DNA of 32,143 bases, from the NCBI GenBank assembly GCA_017617495.1, contig JAFZWD010000038.1:1-32143 (forward strand), read 5' to 3'. This document shows positions 8,974 through 16,406 of the stretch, in pieces (positions within the stretch are counted from its first letter, which is position 1; every line of letters begins with the position of its first letter). A model generated the notes under the pieces. It saw nothing but the letters and a program-made list of their open reading frames with translations. It searched no databases and was not told where the DNA came from. Made by a program: the position numbers and the translations under genes. This DNA comes from Bacteroidales bacterium. GTDB taxonomy: Bacteria; Bacteroidota; Bacteroidia; Bacteroidales; UBA932.

Positions 8974-9741
8974 ATGCCCAAGAAGGAACAGATACGCAAA
9001 ATGTTCGATGACATCGCGCCCGAGTACGATGCCTTCAATCACCTTGGCTCGCTGGGCATCGACAAGTGCTGGCGACGCCGGGCGTTGAGGGAGTTGCCGA
9101 AGGCGGTTGAGGCTGGTTCGGCGACGGGCCCGGCGGACTATCGGGTGCTGGATATTGCTTGCGGCACGGGGGATTTCTGCATTGCGGCGGCAAAGTATCT
9201 GGCGAAAAGGGCCCGCCGTCAGACTCGCGAGTGTGGGGCATCTTTCCATCTTACGGGCGCCGATATCTCCACCGGAATGCTGGCGGTGATGGAGCGCAAA
9301 GTCTCGGAAGCAGGGCTGGAGGGATGTATTTCGGCGGAGGAAGGCGACTGCGCTTCGCTGCGATTCGCCGACGGCTCGTTCGACGCCGTGACGGTCGCTT
9401 TCGGGGTGCGGAATTTCGAGGACCGCGAGCGCTGCCTTGCGGAGATTCTGCGGGTGCTCAAGCCCGGCGGCCGCTTTATCATGCTGGAGCTCGGAGTGCC
9501 CTCGTGCCGGCCTGTCGCCTGGCTGTACCGCATCTATTTTACCCGGATTCTTCCCCTTCTCGGAGGCAGGATGTCCGGCAACCGCGGCGCTTACGAGTAT
9601 CTGCCCGCCTCTGTGCTGGCCTTCCCCGGCAAGCGCGAATGGCTCGCCACCCTGGAAAAAGCCGGTTTTCGCTCCTGCCGCCATCGCGCCCTATCCCTTG
9701 GCATCTGCCGGCTTTACATAGCGGAAAAGCGTTTTTGTTAA
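8974..9741 (+). CDS. menG: Demethylmenaquinone methyltransferase (MenG/UbiE)
   Basis: 255 residues. SAM-binding motif I is VLDIACGTGDFCIAA, followed by TGADISTGML and the UbiE signature VTVAFGVRNFEDRERCLAEI; PGGRFIMLELGVP and GAYEYLPASVLAFPG complete the family pattern. It methylates demethylmenaquinone to menaquinone. Two stretches near residues 37-50 and 75-92 are longer than usual for the family. The last codons (AAG CGT TTT TGT TAA) coincide with the left inverted end of the 109-bp repeat at 9729, so the C-terminal KRFC and the stop codon are supplied by the repeat. Confidence 0.93.
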   Translation: MPKKEQIRKMFDDIAPEYDAFNHLGSLGIDKCWRRRALRELPKAVEAGSATGPADYRVLDIACGTGDFCIAAAKYLAKRARRQTRECGASFHLTGADISTGMLAVMERKVSEAGLEGCISAEEGDCASLRFADGSFDAVTVAFGVRNFEDRERCLAEILRVLKPGGRFIMLELGVPSCRPVAWLYRIYFTRILPLLGGRMSGNRGAYEYLPASVLAFPGKREWLATLEKAGFRSCRHRALSLGICRLYIAEKRFC

Positions 9742-9837
9742 CTATTTGATTTGCAGGGATTTATTGAAAATCGATGCTCTGTTTTGGAGCATCGATTTTG
9801 CGTAAAGTGTTGATAGAGAAGAAGTTAACAAAAACGT
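9729..9837. repeat. 109-bp structured repeat, copy A
   Basis: Outer imperfect inverted ends GCGTTTTTGTTAACT (left) and AGTTAACAAAAACGT (right) enclose a central hairpin with 13-bp arms AAAATCGATGCTC and GAGCATCGATTTT around a TGTTTTG loop. It fills the space between convergent menG and the minus-strand AlkZ-related gene, covering the end of menG; the stop codon of the minus gene (9838-9840) abuts it. It aligns end to end with copies at 25050 and 26234. The A- and T-flanked central stem could also serve as a bidirectional terminator. Confidence 0.85.
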
Positions 9838-10605
9838 TTAATCCAGAAGTTTGGCGATAGCTTTATCCGAGGCGCTGGGGGCAATCGTTTTGATGCGTTC
9901 CGCCAGTCGGGCGCGGGATTCTTCCGGGGAGCATCCGACTTCCAGCGGATTCTCGTCGCTGAACGGACTGAAGCCTCCGAAGAAGACCTTCCGCCCGACG
10001 GTCCCTGAGCCGGTTGCTGAGCCTGCCGAAGTAGTCGAAGGGCCGGCCTCCCCGGCAATCTCTCCGCCAAACAACGCTTCCGGCGTGCAGAAGCTGCAGG
10101 TCTGCCACCCTTGATACGAGAGCGTTGGCCCCTTGTAGACGCGCCGGATGTCGCCCACCAGCAGCAGCGTTTTCTGCGACATCTTCGCCACCACATTGTC
10201 GGCCGGCCCCTTCTTCACCCCCAGCAACTGCCGGATTTCCTTACTGCCGATATCGCCTGCCTGCCGCAAGACGTCCAGAATGCGAAACTCGTTGGCATCG
10301 GGGCGGTATTTGTCCAGACTTCTGCGCCAATTGAGAAGGTGCGCATACCACTCCACGGTGGCGAACCCGGCCTTGCCCCCGTTGAGGAACTTCCCGTAGG
10401 CTATGTCGCCGCTCTGCACCGCCTCGATCTTCCAGTCCCACGGGCCCAGGTCGTCCGAACTGTCGAACCAATGGTCGGGCGTGGTCATCTCCTGGATGGA
10501 ATACCCCGGCACAGGGCTCTTGAAAAATGGCACGATCCCGAGCTCGTGAATGGCAGCAACCATGCTCTCGGCGGATTCCAGGCGTATGTCGTAAACGTTG
10601 GTCAT
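9838..10605 (-). CDS. AlkZ-related winged-helix protein, with an in-frame repeat insertion
   Basis: 255 residues. The N-terminal part (ELGIVPFFKSPVPGYSIQEM, HWFDSSDDLGPWDWK, FLNGGKAGFATVEWY) matches what I recall of the 'AlkZ-related' family, distant relatives of the YcaQ/AlkZ DNA glycosylases; the middle (DVLRQAGDIGSKEIRQLLG) looks like a winged helix-turn-helix. A base-excision repair role would be an inference only. Residues about 187-203 (GPSTTSAGSATGSGTVG) are low-complexity and are encoded by a CTGAGC/TCGAAG palindromic repeat rather than by family sequence. It is transcribed divergently from xseA, and its stop codon touches repeat copy A. Confidence 0.65.
   Translation of the reverse strand: MTNVYDIRLESAESMVAAIHELGIVPFFKSPVPGYSIQEMTTPDHWFDSSDDLGPWDWKIEAVQSGDIAYGKFLNGGKAGFATVEWYAHLLNWRRSLDKYRPDANEFRILDVLRQAGDIGSKEIRQLLGVKKGPADNVVAKMSQKTLLLVGDIRRVYKGPTLSYQGWQTCSFCTPEALFGGEIAGEAGPSTTSAGSATGSGTVGRKVFFGGFSPFSDENPLEVGCSPEESRARLAERIKTIAPSASDKAIAKLLD
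9998..10046. repeat. CTGAGC/TCGAAG palindromic repeat inside a coding region
   Basis: Nested arms: CTGAGC at 10005-10010 and 10017-10022, then CCGAAG at 10026-10031 and TCGAAG at 10035-10040, with GGTCCCT and AGGGCC near the outside. It resembles the widespread intergenic repeat of the form CCTGAGCCTGTCGAAGG, here read through in frame by the minus-strand AlkZ-related gene. Confidence 0.65.
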
Positions 10606-10615
10606 CGATTGTACG

Positions 10616-10623
10616 CAAACTTA
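10616..10623 (-). promoter_or_regulatory. -7 box of the AlkZ-related gene
   Basis: On the minus strand the sequence is TAAGTTTG, a TAnnTTTG match, 11 nt upstream of the start codon at 10605. It faces away from the xseA promoter 23 nt further right. Confidence 0.45.
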
Positions 10624-10645
10624 AACAAAATCTGCGAAAATTTCG

Positions 10646-10653
10646 TAATTTTG
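10646..10653 (+). promoter_or_regulatory. -7 box of the xseA promoter
   Basis: TAATTTTG matches TAnnTTTG and ends 10 nt before the xseA ATG at 10664, giving a very short leader. No clear -33 box. Confidence 0.5.
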
Positions 10654-10663
10654 TAGAGATGCC

Positions 10664-11971
10664 ATGGCCGAATCGAGCGACATAAGCCTGCTTGAATTAC
10701 AGGAGATTATCCGGGACGGTGTAGAAAACGCCGTTCCCGAAAAGCTCTGGGTGCGGGCGGAGATCGCCTCGGTGCAGGCCAAGCCGAACGGCCACTGCTA
10801 TCTGGAGCTCTGCCAGAGCGAAGACGGGCGCGTGGTGGCCAAGGCGCGGGCGGTAATCTGGAGGGGAGTCTACGCCCTGGTGAGGGCGGCTTTCCGCGAA
10901 GCGACCGGCAGCGATCTTGCGGCAGGAATGCAGATTCTTGCGCGCGTGCAGGCGAGCTACAGCGAGCTCTACGGCCTCACGCTGGTAATCGACGACCTGG
11001 AGCCGCAGTTCACCCTCGGAGCGGCCGAGCTGGAGAAGCGCAAAACCATCGAACTGCTTGAAAAAGAAGGTTATATGGAGATGCAGAAGCGCCTCGACTT
11101 CCCGCCGCTTCCTTTTTCCCTTGCGGTGATATCCTCCCGCACCGCCGCCGGCTTCGGCGACTTCTGCCGCCACCTCGACTCCAACCCCTACGGCTTTAAA
11201 TTCAAAGTTGAATTGTTCGAAGCCGCTATGCAGGGTGAAGATGCGGCGGCGTCGATTTGCGAAGCAATATCGGATGCCACCGGCCGGTTTGCCCCAGCAA
11301 ACTGTGCCACCCTCGTACCTACCCCAAAAATCGGAGAATTTTCGGGGGCCCCGGTAATAAGAGGGGGGAATGTTGTGGGGTCGAGCGATAGCGAGACGTT
11401 TGTCGGCGCAAAGCCGGCCGGGGGCTACGACGCAATCCTGATCCTGCGCGGAGGCGGGTCGCCGCTGGATTTGGTGTGCTTCGACGACTACACCCTCGCG
11501 GTGGCCATCGCCACCTGCCCCATCCCGGTGCTGACCGCCATCGGCCACGACCGCGACTACCACGTTGCGGATATGGTGGCATACGACTACGTTAAGACCC
11601 CGACAGCCCTGGCCGACTACTTTATCGACGCGGTGGCAGCGGAAGACGAAAAGCTGAGCGCCGCGGCCTCGCGCCTGCGCCTGGCCGCATCCGGCAGGAT
11701 TGCCGCCGAAAAATCGAAGGTGGACCGCATGGCAGCAGCTCTCAAAAGCGCGGTGGCCGCACGCCTTGCCGCAGCTTCGTCGGCGGTAGACCTGCTCGAA
11801 AGCCGCATCCACTCGGCCGACCCCCGCAGGGTGCTCGAACGTGGGTTCGCACTGGTGACCGACAGCGCCGGCCGCGTAATCCGCTCGGCCTCGCAGGCCA
11901 CCCCCGGCGACACTCTCCGCCTGGTCTTCGCCGACGGTAGCGTGGCGGCTAAGGTGCTGAATGATAATTAA
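10664..11971 (+). CDS. xseA: Exodeoxyribonuclease VII large subunit, with an in-frame palindromic insertion
   Basis: 435 residues. An N-terminal OB-fold (about 5-110: LWVRAEIASVQAKPNGHCYLEL) precedes the catalytic part with VISSRTAAGFGDF, ILRGGGSPLDLVCFDDYTLA, TAIGHDRDYHVADMVAYDYV and KTPTALADYFI, then a C-terminal coiled coil. It degrades single-stranded DNA together with XseB, encoded just downstream. Between EAISDATG and YDAILILRGGG there are about 45 residues with no counterpart in typical XseA, where these blocks are separated by roughly 10-20 residues. This segment (residues about 206-253) is encoded by a 142-bp stretch bounded by CCGGCCGG inverted arms and is probably an in-frame insertion. 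Activity may persist because it falls in a loop before the GGG motif. Confidence 0.93.
   Translation: MAESSDISLLELQEIIRDGVENAVPEKLWVRAEIASVQAKPNGHCYLELCQSEDGRVVAKARAVIWRGVYALVRAAFREATGSDLAAGMQILARVQASYSELYGLTLVIDDLEPQFTLGAAELEKRKTIELLEKEGYMEMQKRLDFPPLPFSLAVISSRTAAGFGDFCRHLDSNPYGFKFKVELFEAAMQGEDAAASICEAISDATGRFAPANCATLVPTPKIGEFSGAPVIRGGNVVGSSDSETFVGAKPAGGYDAILILRGGGSPLDLVCFDDYTLAVAIATCPIPVLTAIGHDRDYHVADMVAYDYVKTPTALADYFIDAVAAEDEKLSAAASRLRLAASGRIAAEKSKVDRMAAALKSAVAARLAAASSAVDLLESRIHSADPRRVLERGFALVTDSAGRVIRSASQATPGDTLRLVFADGSVAAKVLNDN
11280..11421. repeat. 142-bp palindrome-bounded insert within xseA
   Basis: The ends CCGGCCGG (11280-11287) and CCGGCCGG (11414-11421) continue inward as GTTTGC/GCAAAC-type hairpins: left GTTTGC-CCCA-GCAAAC (11287-11302), right GTTTG...CAAAG. 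Inside is a hairpin with CCCC-A-AAAAT and ATTTT-C-GGGG arms (11322-11347), followed by CGGGGGCCCCGG. The structure looks like a mobile or REP-type element, not ordinary coding sequence. Confidence 0.6.
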
Positions 11972-12033
11972 ATACGAAAACCTTCTACCCAGAAAACGGT
12001 ACAGAAGAAATCGATAAAATATTGATTTACAAT

Positions 12034-12225
12034 ATGATAGATGCCACGAAATTTGACTATGCAGCCGCGCAGGCGGAACTGGAAGCAATCCTGAAGGCGG
12101 TGGAGGATCCGGCGACGGCCCTGGACGACATCGACGCCAAGGTGAAGCGCGCCGACGAACTCATAAAGGCCTGCCGCGAATACCTTCGCACAGCGGAGGA
12201 TCGGTTGTCGGCCATTGACGCCTAA
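12034..12225 (+). CDS. xseB: Exodeoxyribonuclease VII small subunit
   Basis: 63 residues from ATG 12034; an upstream in-frame TTG at 12022 is less likely. The pattern FDYAAAQAELEAILKAVEDP followed by LDDIDAKVKRADELIKACREYLRTAEDRL is the XseB helical hairpin that binds the coiled coil of XseA. It is separated from xseA by 62 nt and is expected to be co-transcribed with it. Length is typical (60-80 residues). Confidence 0.9.
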   Translation: MIDATKFDYAAAQAELEAILKAVEDPATALDDIDAKVKRADELIKACREYLRTAEDRLSAIDA

Positions 12226-12236
12226 ACCTGCCGTAC

Positions 12237-12323
12237 TGCTGATACTGCGCAAAAACTGATGCACAGTATCAGCAAAAATGCACCTAAATTGACGATACTG
12301 TGCAGGAAACAATGCACAGTATC
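12237..12323. repeat. Two tandem hairpins directly upstream of glgB
   Basis: Hairpin 1: perfect 11-bp arms TGCTGATACTG (12237-12247) and CAGTATCAGCA (12264-12274). Hairpin 2: perfect 11-bp arms GATACTGTGCA (12294-12304) and TGCACAGTATC (12313-12323), loop GGAAACAA. The right arms are near-identical direct repeats (TGCACAGTATCAGCA, TGCACAGTATCAACA), so the left arms could pair with either one. The region ends 16 nt before the glgB ATG. It could be an operator for a dimeric regulator, an RNA structure acting on glgB, or a repeat-family insertion. Confidence 0.7.
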
Positions 12324-12339
12324 AACAGAAAAAGAGATT

Positions 12340-14454
12340 ATGCAGAAGATATACGAAACAGACCCCTGGCTGGAGCCGTGGAAGGACGCCATCGACGCCC
12401 GCCACGAGCGCATTCTGGCCGACCTGAACAAACTGACCGGCATGACCGGTGATGATGCCGACGCAGCGGTCAGTTTTGCCTCTGGCGGACGTAACACCCG
12501 CGGTTCGATAGCGGGGGGACAGTCGCCGGAAGGCGATGGTGGGGTGAGTCCGAAGGACGAACTCCGCCAGGGGCAAAACTGCAGGCTGCGATTGGGCAGT
12601 GCGCTGGTCAAGGCGGTCAATAATCACCTGTACTACGGCTTGCACAAGGACGCCGAAGGCTGGGTGCTGCGCGAATGGGCCCCGAACGCCACGAGAATAT
12701 ACCTGATTGGCGACTTCAACAACTGGAAGCGCACCGCAGCGTGGGCGCTGAGTCCACTGGGCGACGGCAACTGGGAGATACGGGTGCCGGCGATGTTCCT
12801 GCGGCACGGCGAACTCTACAAGCTCTTTATCGAATGGCCGGGCGGCGGCGCCGAGCGCCTGCCCGCCTACGTCACCCGCGTGGTGCAGGACCCCGACACC
12901 AAAGTCTTCGCCGCGCAGGTCTGGGCCCCCGACAAACCCTACGTTTGGAAGAACCCCGAAGCCACCGCCGGCAGAACTCCGTTCATCTACGAATGCCACA
13001 TCGGCATGGCTACTGAGCAGGAGAAGGTGGGCACCTTCGAAGAGTTCCGCAAGAACGTGCTGCCGAGGGTTAAAAAGCTGGGCTACAACGTATTGCAGAT
13101 AATGGCCCTGCAGGAACATCCGTACTACGGATCGTTCGGATATCAGGTGAGCAACTTCTTCGCGCTGAGCTCCCGCTTCGGCACCCCGGAGGAGTTTAAG
13201 AAACTGGTGGACGAGGCCCACGGAATGGGGATAGCGGTGATAATGGACATAGTCCACTCCCACTCAGTTTCCAACGAAGACGAAGGCCTGGGCCGCTTCG
13301 ACGGCCGCGAAGACCTGTACTTCTACAAGGGCGACGCCGGCCATCATCCCGCATGGGGTTCGCGCTGCTTCGATTACGGCAAGGACGAGGTCAAATACTT
13401 CCTGCTGAGCAACTGCAAATTCTGGATGGAAGAGTATCATCTGGACGGCTTCCGCTTCGACGGAGTCACCAGCATGCTCTACTGGGACCACGGCCTGGGC
13501 ACGGACTTCGGCGACTACAGCCTCTATTTCGGCCCCGGTGTGGACGAAAACGCGGTAAGCTATCTTGCGCTGGCCAATATACTCATCCACAGCATCAAGC
13601 CGGACGCGATAACCATCGCGGAGGACGTCAGCGGCATGGCCGGGCTGGCGGCTCCCTTCGAAGCAGGGGGAGTGGGATTCGACTTCCGCATGGCGATGGG
13701 TGTGGCGGACCACTGGATAAAGTGGATCAAGGAGAAGGGCGACGAGCAGTGGAGCCCTGGCGAGATATGGTTCGAACTCACCCGCAAGCGCGTTGACGAG
13801 AAGGTGGTGAGCTACGCCGAGTGCCACGACCAGGCGCTGGTGGGCGATAAGACCATAATCTTCCGCCTCATCGACAAGGAGATGTACTGGAGCATGGACA
13901 AAGCCTCGTCCAACCTGCTGGTAGACAGGGGAATAGCCCTGCATAAGATGATTCGCCTGGTGACGGCGGCGACCGCGGGCGACGGCTATCTGACCTTCAT
14001 GGGCAACGAGTTCGGCCATCCCGAGTGGATAGATTTCCCCCGCGAGGGCAACGGCTGGAGCTACAAGTATGCGAGGCGCCAGTGGTCGCTGGCGGACAAC
14101 GGCCTGCTGCGTTACGGCGGCCTGCAGGAATTCGACGCGGCGATGGTGCATCTGCTCCGCGACGGCGACGTTCTCTCGGAGGCACCGGTGCTGCTGCGCG
14201 CCGACGAAGAGAAAAAAATACTGGTTTTCCTACGGAAAAATTGTATCTTTGCGTTTAACTTCAATCCGGTGGATTCGTACGAGAATTACGGATTTGCCGC
14301 ACCCGGGGGAGATTATGTGCTTGCGCTCGATACGGACGAGCCGCGTTTCGGCGGCTTCGCCCGGCTGAAGTCGGGGGAAAGGCATACGGTGGTAGAGGGG
14401 GAATTGCGGTTGTACCTGCCCGCGCGCTGCGCGCTTGTGTTGAGACAAGATTGA
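12340..14454 (+). CDS. glgB: 1,4-alpha-glucan branching enzyme, with an in-frame palindromic insertion
   Basis: 704 residues from ATG 12340; upstream in-frame starts would translate the tandem hairpins and are rejected. An N-terminal CBM48-like domain (HLYYGLHKDAEGWVLREWAPNA, then IYLIGDFNNW) precedes the GH13 barrel. Catalytic residues: nucleophile D374 (LDGFRFDGV), acid/base E428 (ITIAEDVSGM), and H496-D497 (YAECHDQ). It moves alpha-1,4 segments to alpha-1,6 positions in glycogen. The N-terminal linker between KLTG and NHLYYG is about 40 residues longer than in Bacteroides homologues as I remember them; residues 41-84 are encoded by a 129-bp palindromic insert, a multiple of three. First gene of the glycogen operon. 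Confidence 0.96.
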   Translation: MQKIYETDPWLEPWKDAIDARHERILADLNKLTGMTGDDADAAVSFASGGRNTRGSIAGGQSPEGDGGVSPKDELRQGQNCRLRLGSALVKAVNNHLYYGLHKDAEGWVLREWAPNATRIYLIGDFNNWKRTAAWALSPLGDGNWEIRVPAMFLRHGELYKLFIEWPGGGAERLPAYVTRVVQDPDTKVFAAQVWAPDKPYVWKNPEATAGRTPFIYECHIGMATEQEKVGTFEEFRKNVLPRVKKLGYNVLQIMALQEHPYYGSFGYQVSNFFALSSRFGTPEEFKKLVDEAHGMGIAVIMDIVHSHSVSNEDEGLGRFDGREDLYFYKGDAGHHPAWGSRCFDYGKDEVKYFLLSNCKFWMEEYHLDGFRFDGVTSMLYWDHGLGTDFGDYSLYFGPGVDENAVSYLALANILIHSIKPDAITIAEDVSGMAGLAAPFEAGGVGFDFRMAMGVADHWIKWIKEKGDEQWSPGEIWFELTRKRVDEKVVSYAECHDQALVGDKTIIFRLIDKEMYWSMDKASSNLLVDRGIALHKMIRLVTAATAGDGYLTFMGNEFGHPEWIDFPREGNGWSYKYARRQWSLADNGLLRYGGLQEFDAAMVHLLRDGDVLSEAPVLLRADEEKKILVFLRKNCIFAFNFNPVDSYENYGFAAPGGDYVLALDTDEPRFGGFARLKSGERHTVVEGELRLYLPARCALVLRQD
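12462..12590. repeat. 129-bp palindromic insert within glgB
   Basis: Terminal arms of 28 nt (12462-12489 and 12563-12590) are inverted copies with about four mismatches; the core reads CAGTTTTGCCTCTGGCGGA on the left and TCCGCCAGGGGCAAAACTG on the right. Between them are smaller hairpins: CCCGC/GCGGG, TCGCC-GGAA-GGCGA, and GTCC-GAA-GGAC. This cloverleaf-like design and the length of exactly 43 codons suggest an in-frame mobile palindrome. Confidence 0.75.
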
Positions 14455-14471
14455 AAGACTAAAAGTAGACT

Positions 14472-16406
14472 ATGGCTTTTTTGAAATTTAATAAAGCGGA
14501 ACTCGTTAACCTGTCCTACTCGCTTAAGAGAGAGGTTATTTTTGCCAACAAGACGGGCGCTTACGCCAACACGACGATAGTCTCCTGCAACACTCGCCGC
14601 TACCACGGCCTGATGGCAGTGACTCTCGACCGTTTCGGAGGGGATAAGTTCCTGCTGCTTTCGGCAGTGGACGAAACCTTCGTGGTGGACGGCAAGCAGT
14701 TCCATCTGGGCATCCACAACTACGGCAACGTCTACGACCCGCGCGGCCACAAATATGTGGTCGATTTCGAATCGGATCCCGCTCCCGCCATCACCTACAA
14801 GGTGGGCGAGATTCTTTTCCGCAAGTCGCTGCTGCTGGTTCCCGGCAAGGACCAGGCGCTCATCAAGTATGAGCTGCTGTCCTCGCCTTCCAAGGTTGAG
14901 CTCCAGCTCAAGCCTTTCCTCGCTTTCCGCAATATCCATGCGCTGACCTCGCAGAACGACGAGGCCAACACGGATTACGTGCCGGTGCCGGGTGGCGCAC
15001 AGTTCTGCATGTACGCAGGCTTCCCCAACCTGGTGCTGCAGCTTTCGAAAAAGGCTGTCTACAGCCACAACCCCGCCTGGTACTACGGAATCACCTATTC
15101 CGACGAATACCGCCGCGGATTCGACTGCCGCGAGGACCTGCTGGTCCCCGGCCAGTTCTCGCTCACGCTCGAACAGGGGCAGAGCGTAGTGCTGTCGGCA
15201 TCGCTCTACGAAGAAAAGCCCGCAGGGCTCGCAAAGCTCTTCGAAAGCACCCTCGCCAAAACTCCGAGCATCAGTTCGTCGCGCGACCAGCTGGCTCTCT
15301 GGGCGGACCTCTTCATCTGCAACCACAACGGTCGCAAGCGCATTACCGCCGGCTTCTCCTGGATGTTCACCGGGCTCCTGCGCGAGACGCTCCTGGCCCT
15401 GCCGGGGCTCACGCTCTACGCCTCGGGCAACAAGGCGGAGTTCGAGGAGATTCTGGACAACCTCATCGCGGACGAGCAGGAACGCCTGCTGCGCCGCACC
15501 ACCCAGGTGGAGGCTCCGCTGTACCTCGCCAGCGCACTTCAGGCATATATCGAATACGGCGCGGACCCCGAGGCCGTCTGGAAAAAGTACGGCCCGACGG
15601 TCAAGAAGATAATCGCAAGCTATCTGCCCGGCGTCCGCCGCGAGGTGGCAATGCATCCCAACGGACTCCTCTGGGCGCAGGCCGACAAGGTGGCGCTCAC
15701 CTGGATGAACGCCTACATCAACGGCGTCCCCGTAACGGAGCGCCCGGGCTATCAGGTCGAGACCAACGCCTTCTGGTACAACAGCATCTGCTTCGCGCTC
15801 GAAATGGAAGGCAAATACGGCGGCAAGGCCTTCATCAAGGAATGGGCCCCCATCCGCGACCTCATCCTCGCCAACTTCCAGAAGACGTTCTGGAACGAAG
15901 AGCGGGGCATCCTGGCGGACTACGTGGACGGCTACGGCCAGAACCTCGACATGCGCCCCAACCAGATGTTCGCAATCTGGGTAAAATACTCGCCGGTGGA
16001 CGAGATGCTGCACCGCCAGATCTTCCGCGCGGTGGCGGCCGAACTCGAAACCGGCCGCGGCATCCGCACTCTGAGCCCCCGCGACGTCAAGTACAAGGGC
16101 GTCTACGAAGGGTCTCAGATCGAGCGTGACCTCGCCTACCATCAGGGCAGCACGCGCCCCTGGCTTCTCCAGTACTACGTGGACCTGGGCTTCAGGCTCA
16201 ACGGCCCCGGCTTCTGGAAAAAGGCCGAGTGGCTCTGCGAAGGCTTCTTCCAGGACCTCGGCAAACATGGTGTGGGTGCCTTCAGTGAACTCTACGACGG
16301 AGATCCCCCGCAGGAGCCGCACGGAGCAATCGCTTCGGCGCTCAGCACGGCGGCCCTCCTCGCGGTCGACTACAGGATGAACAAGAATAAGGAGGACGCG
16401 AAATGA
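14472..16406 (+). CDS. Glycogen debranching enzyme (amylo-alpha-1,6-glucosidase type)
   Basis: 644 residues. The N-terminal domain begins with a typical SYSLKREVIFANKTGAYANT and CNTRRYHGLMAVTLDRFGGDKFL block (GDE N-terminal, beta-rich, to about residue 240). The C-terminal (alpha/alpha)6 barrel carries the amylo-1,6-glucosidase patterns TWMNAYINGVPVTERPGYQV, NAFWYNSICFALE, LDMRPNQMFAIW and SELYDGDPPQEPHGAIASAL. It hydrolyses alpha-1,6 branch residues of glycogen so that the phosphorylase encoded three genes downstream can continue. The length fits the short archaeal/bacterial form, not the roughly 1500-residue eukaryotic one. It overlaps the next gene by 4 nt (ATGA). Confidence 0.92.
   Translation: MAFLKFNKAELVNLSYSLKREVIFANKTGAYANTTIVSCNTRRYHGLMAVTLDRFGGDKFLLLSAVDETFVVDGKQFHLGIHNYGNVYDPRGHKYVVDFESDPAPAITYKVGEILFRKSLLLVPGKDQALIKYELLSSPSKVELQLKPFLAFRNIHALTSQNDEANTDYVPVPGGAQFCMYAGFPNLVLQLSKKAVYSHNPAWYYGITYSDEYRRGFDCREDLLVPGQFSLTLEQGQSVVLSASLYEEKPAGLAKLFESTLAKTPSISSSRDQLALWADLFICNHNGRKRITAGFSWMFTGLLRETLLALPGLTLYASGNKAEFEEILDNLIADEQERLLRRTTQVEAPLYLASALQAYIEYGADPEAVWKKYGPTVKKIIASYLPGVRREVAMHPNGLLWAQADKVALTWMNAYINGVPVTERPGYQVETNAFWYNSICFALEMEGKYGGKAFIKEWAPIRDLILANFQKTFWNEERGILADYVDGYGQNLDMRPNQMFAIWVKYSPVDEMLHRQIFRAVAAELETGRGIRTLSPRDVKYKGVYEGSQIERDLAYHQGSTRPWLLQYYVDLGFRLNGPGFWKKAEWLCEGFFQDLGKHGVGAFSELYDGDPPQEPHGAIASALSTAALLAVDYRMNKNKEDAK

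Noticed and set aside
9070..9245. Two longer-than-usual segments in menG with small inverted arms (GCCGAA/TTCGGC)
   Set aside because: The arms are only 6 bp and do not match any repeat seen elsewhere in the window; could be normal loop variation, so not listed with the in-frame palindromes.
12259..12339. Earlier in-frame start for glgB
   Set aside because: The added residues would be translated from the tandem hairpins and do not resemble any GlgB N-terminus.
14244..14251. TATCTTTG, a possible internal promoter near the end of glgB
   Set aside because: It matches TAnnTTTG but lies in codons for a conserved GlgB segment (KNCIFAFNFNP), and has no -33 partner; likely chance.
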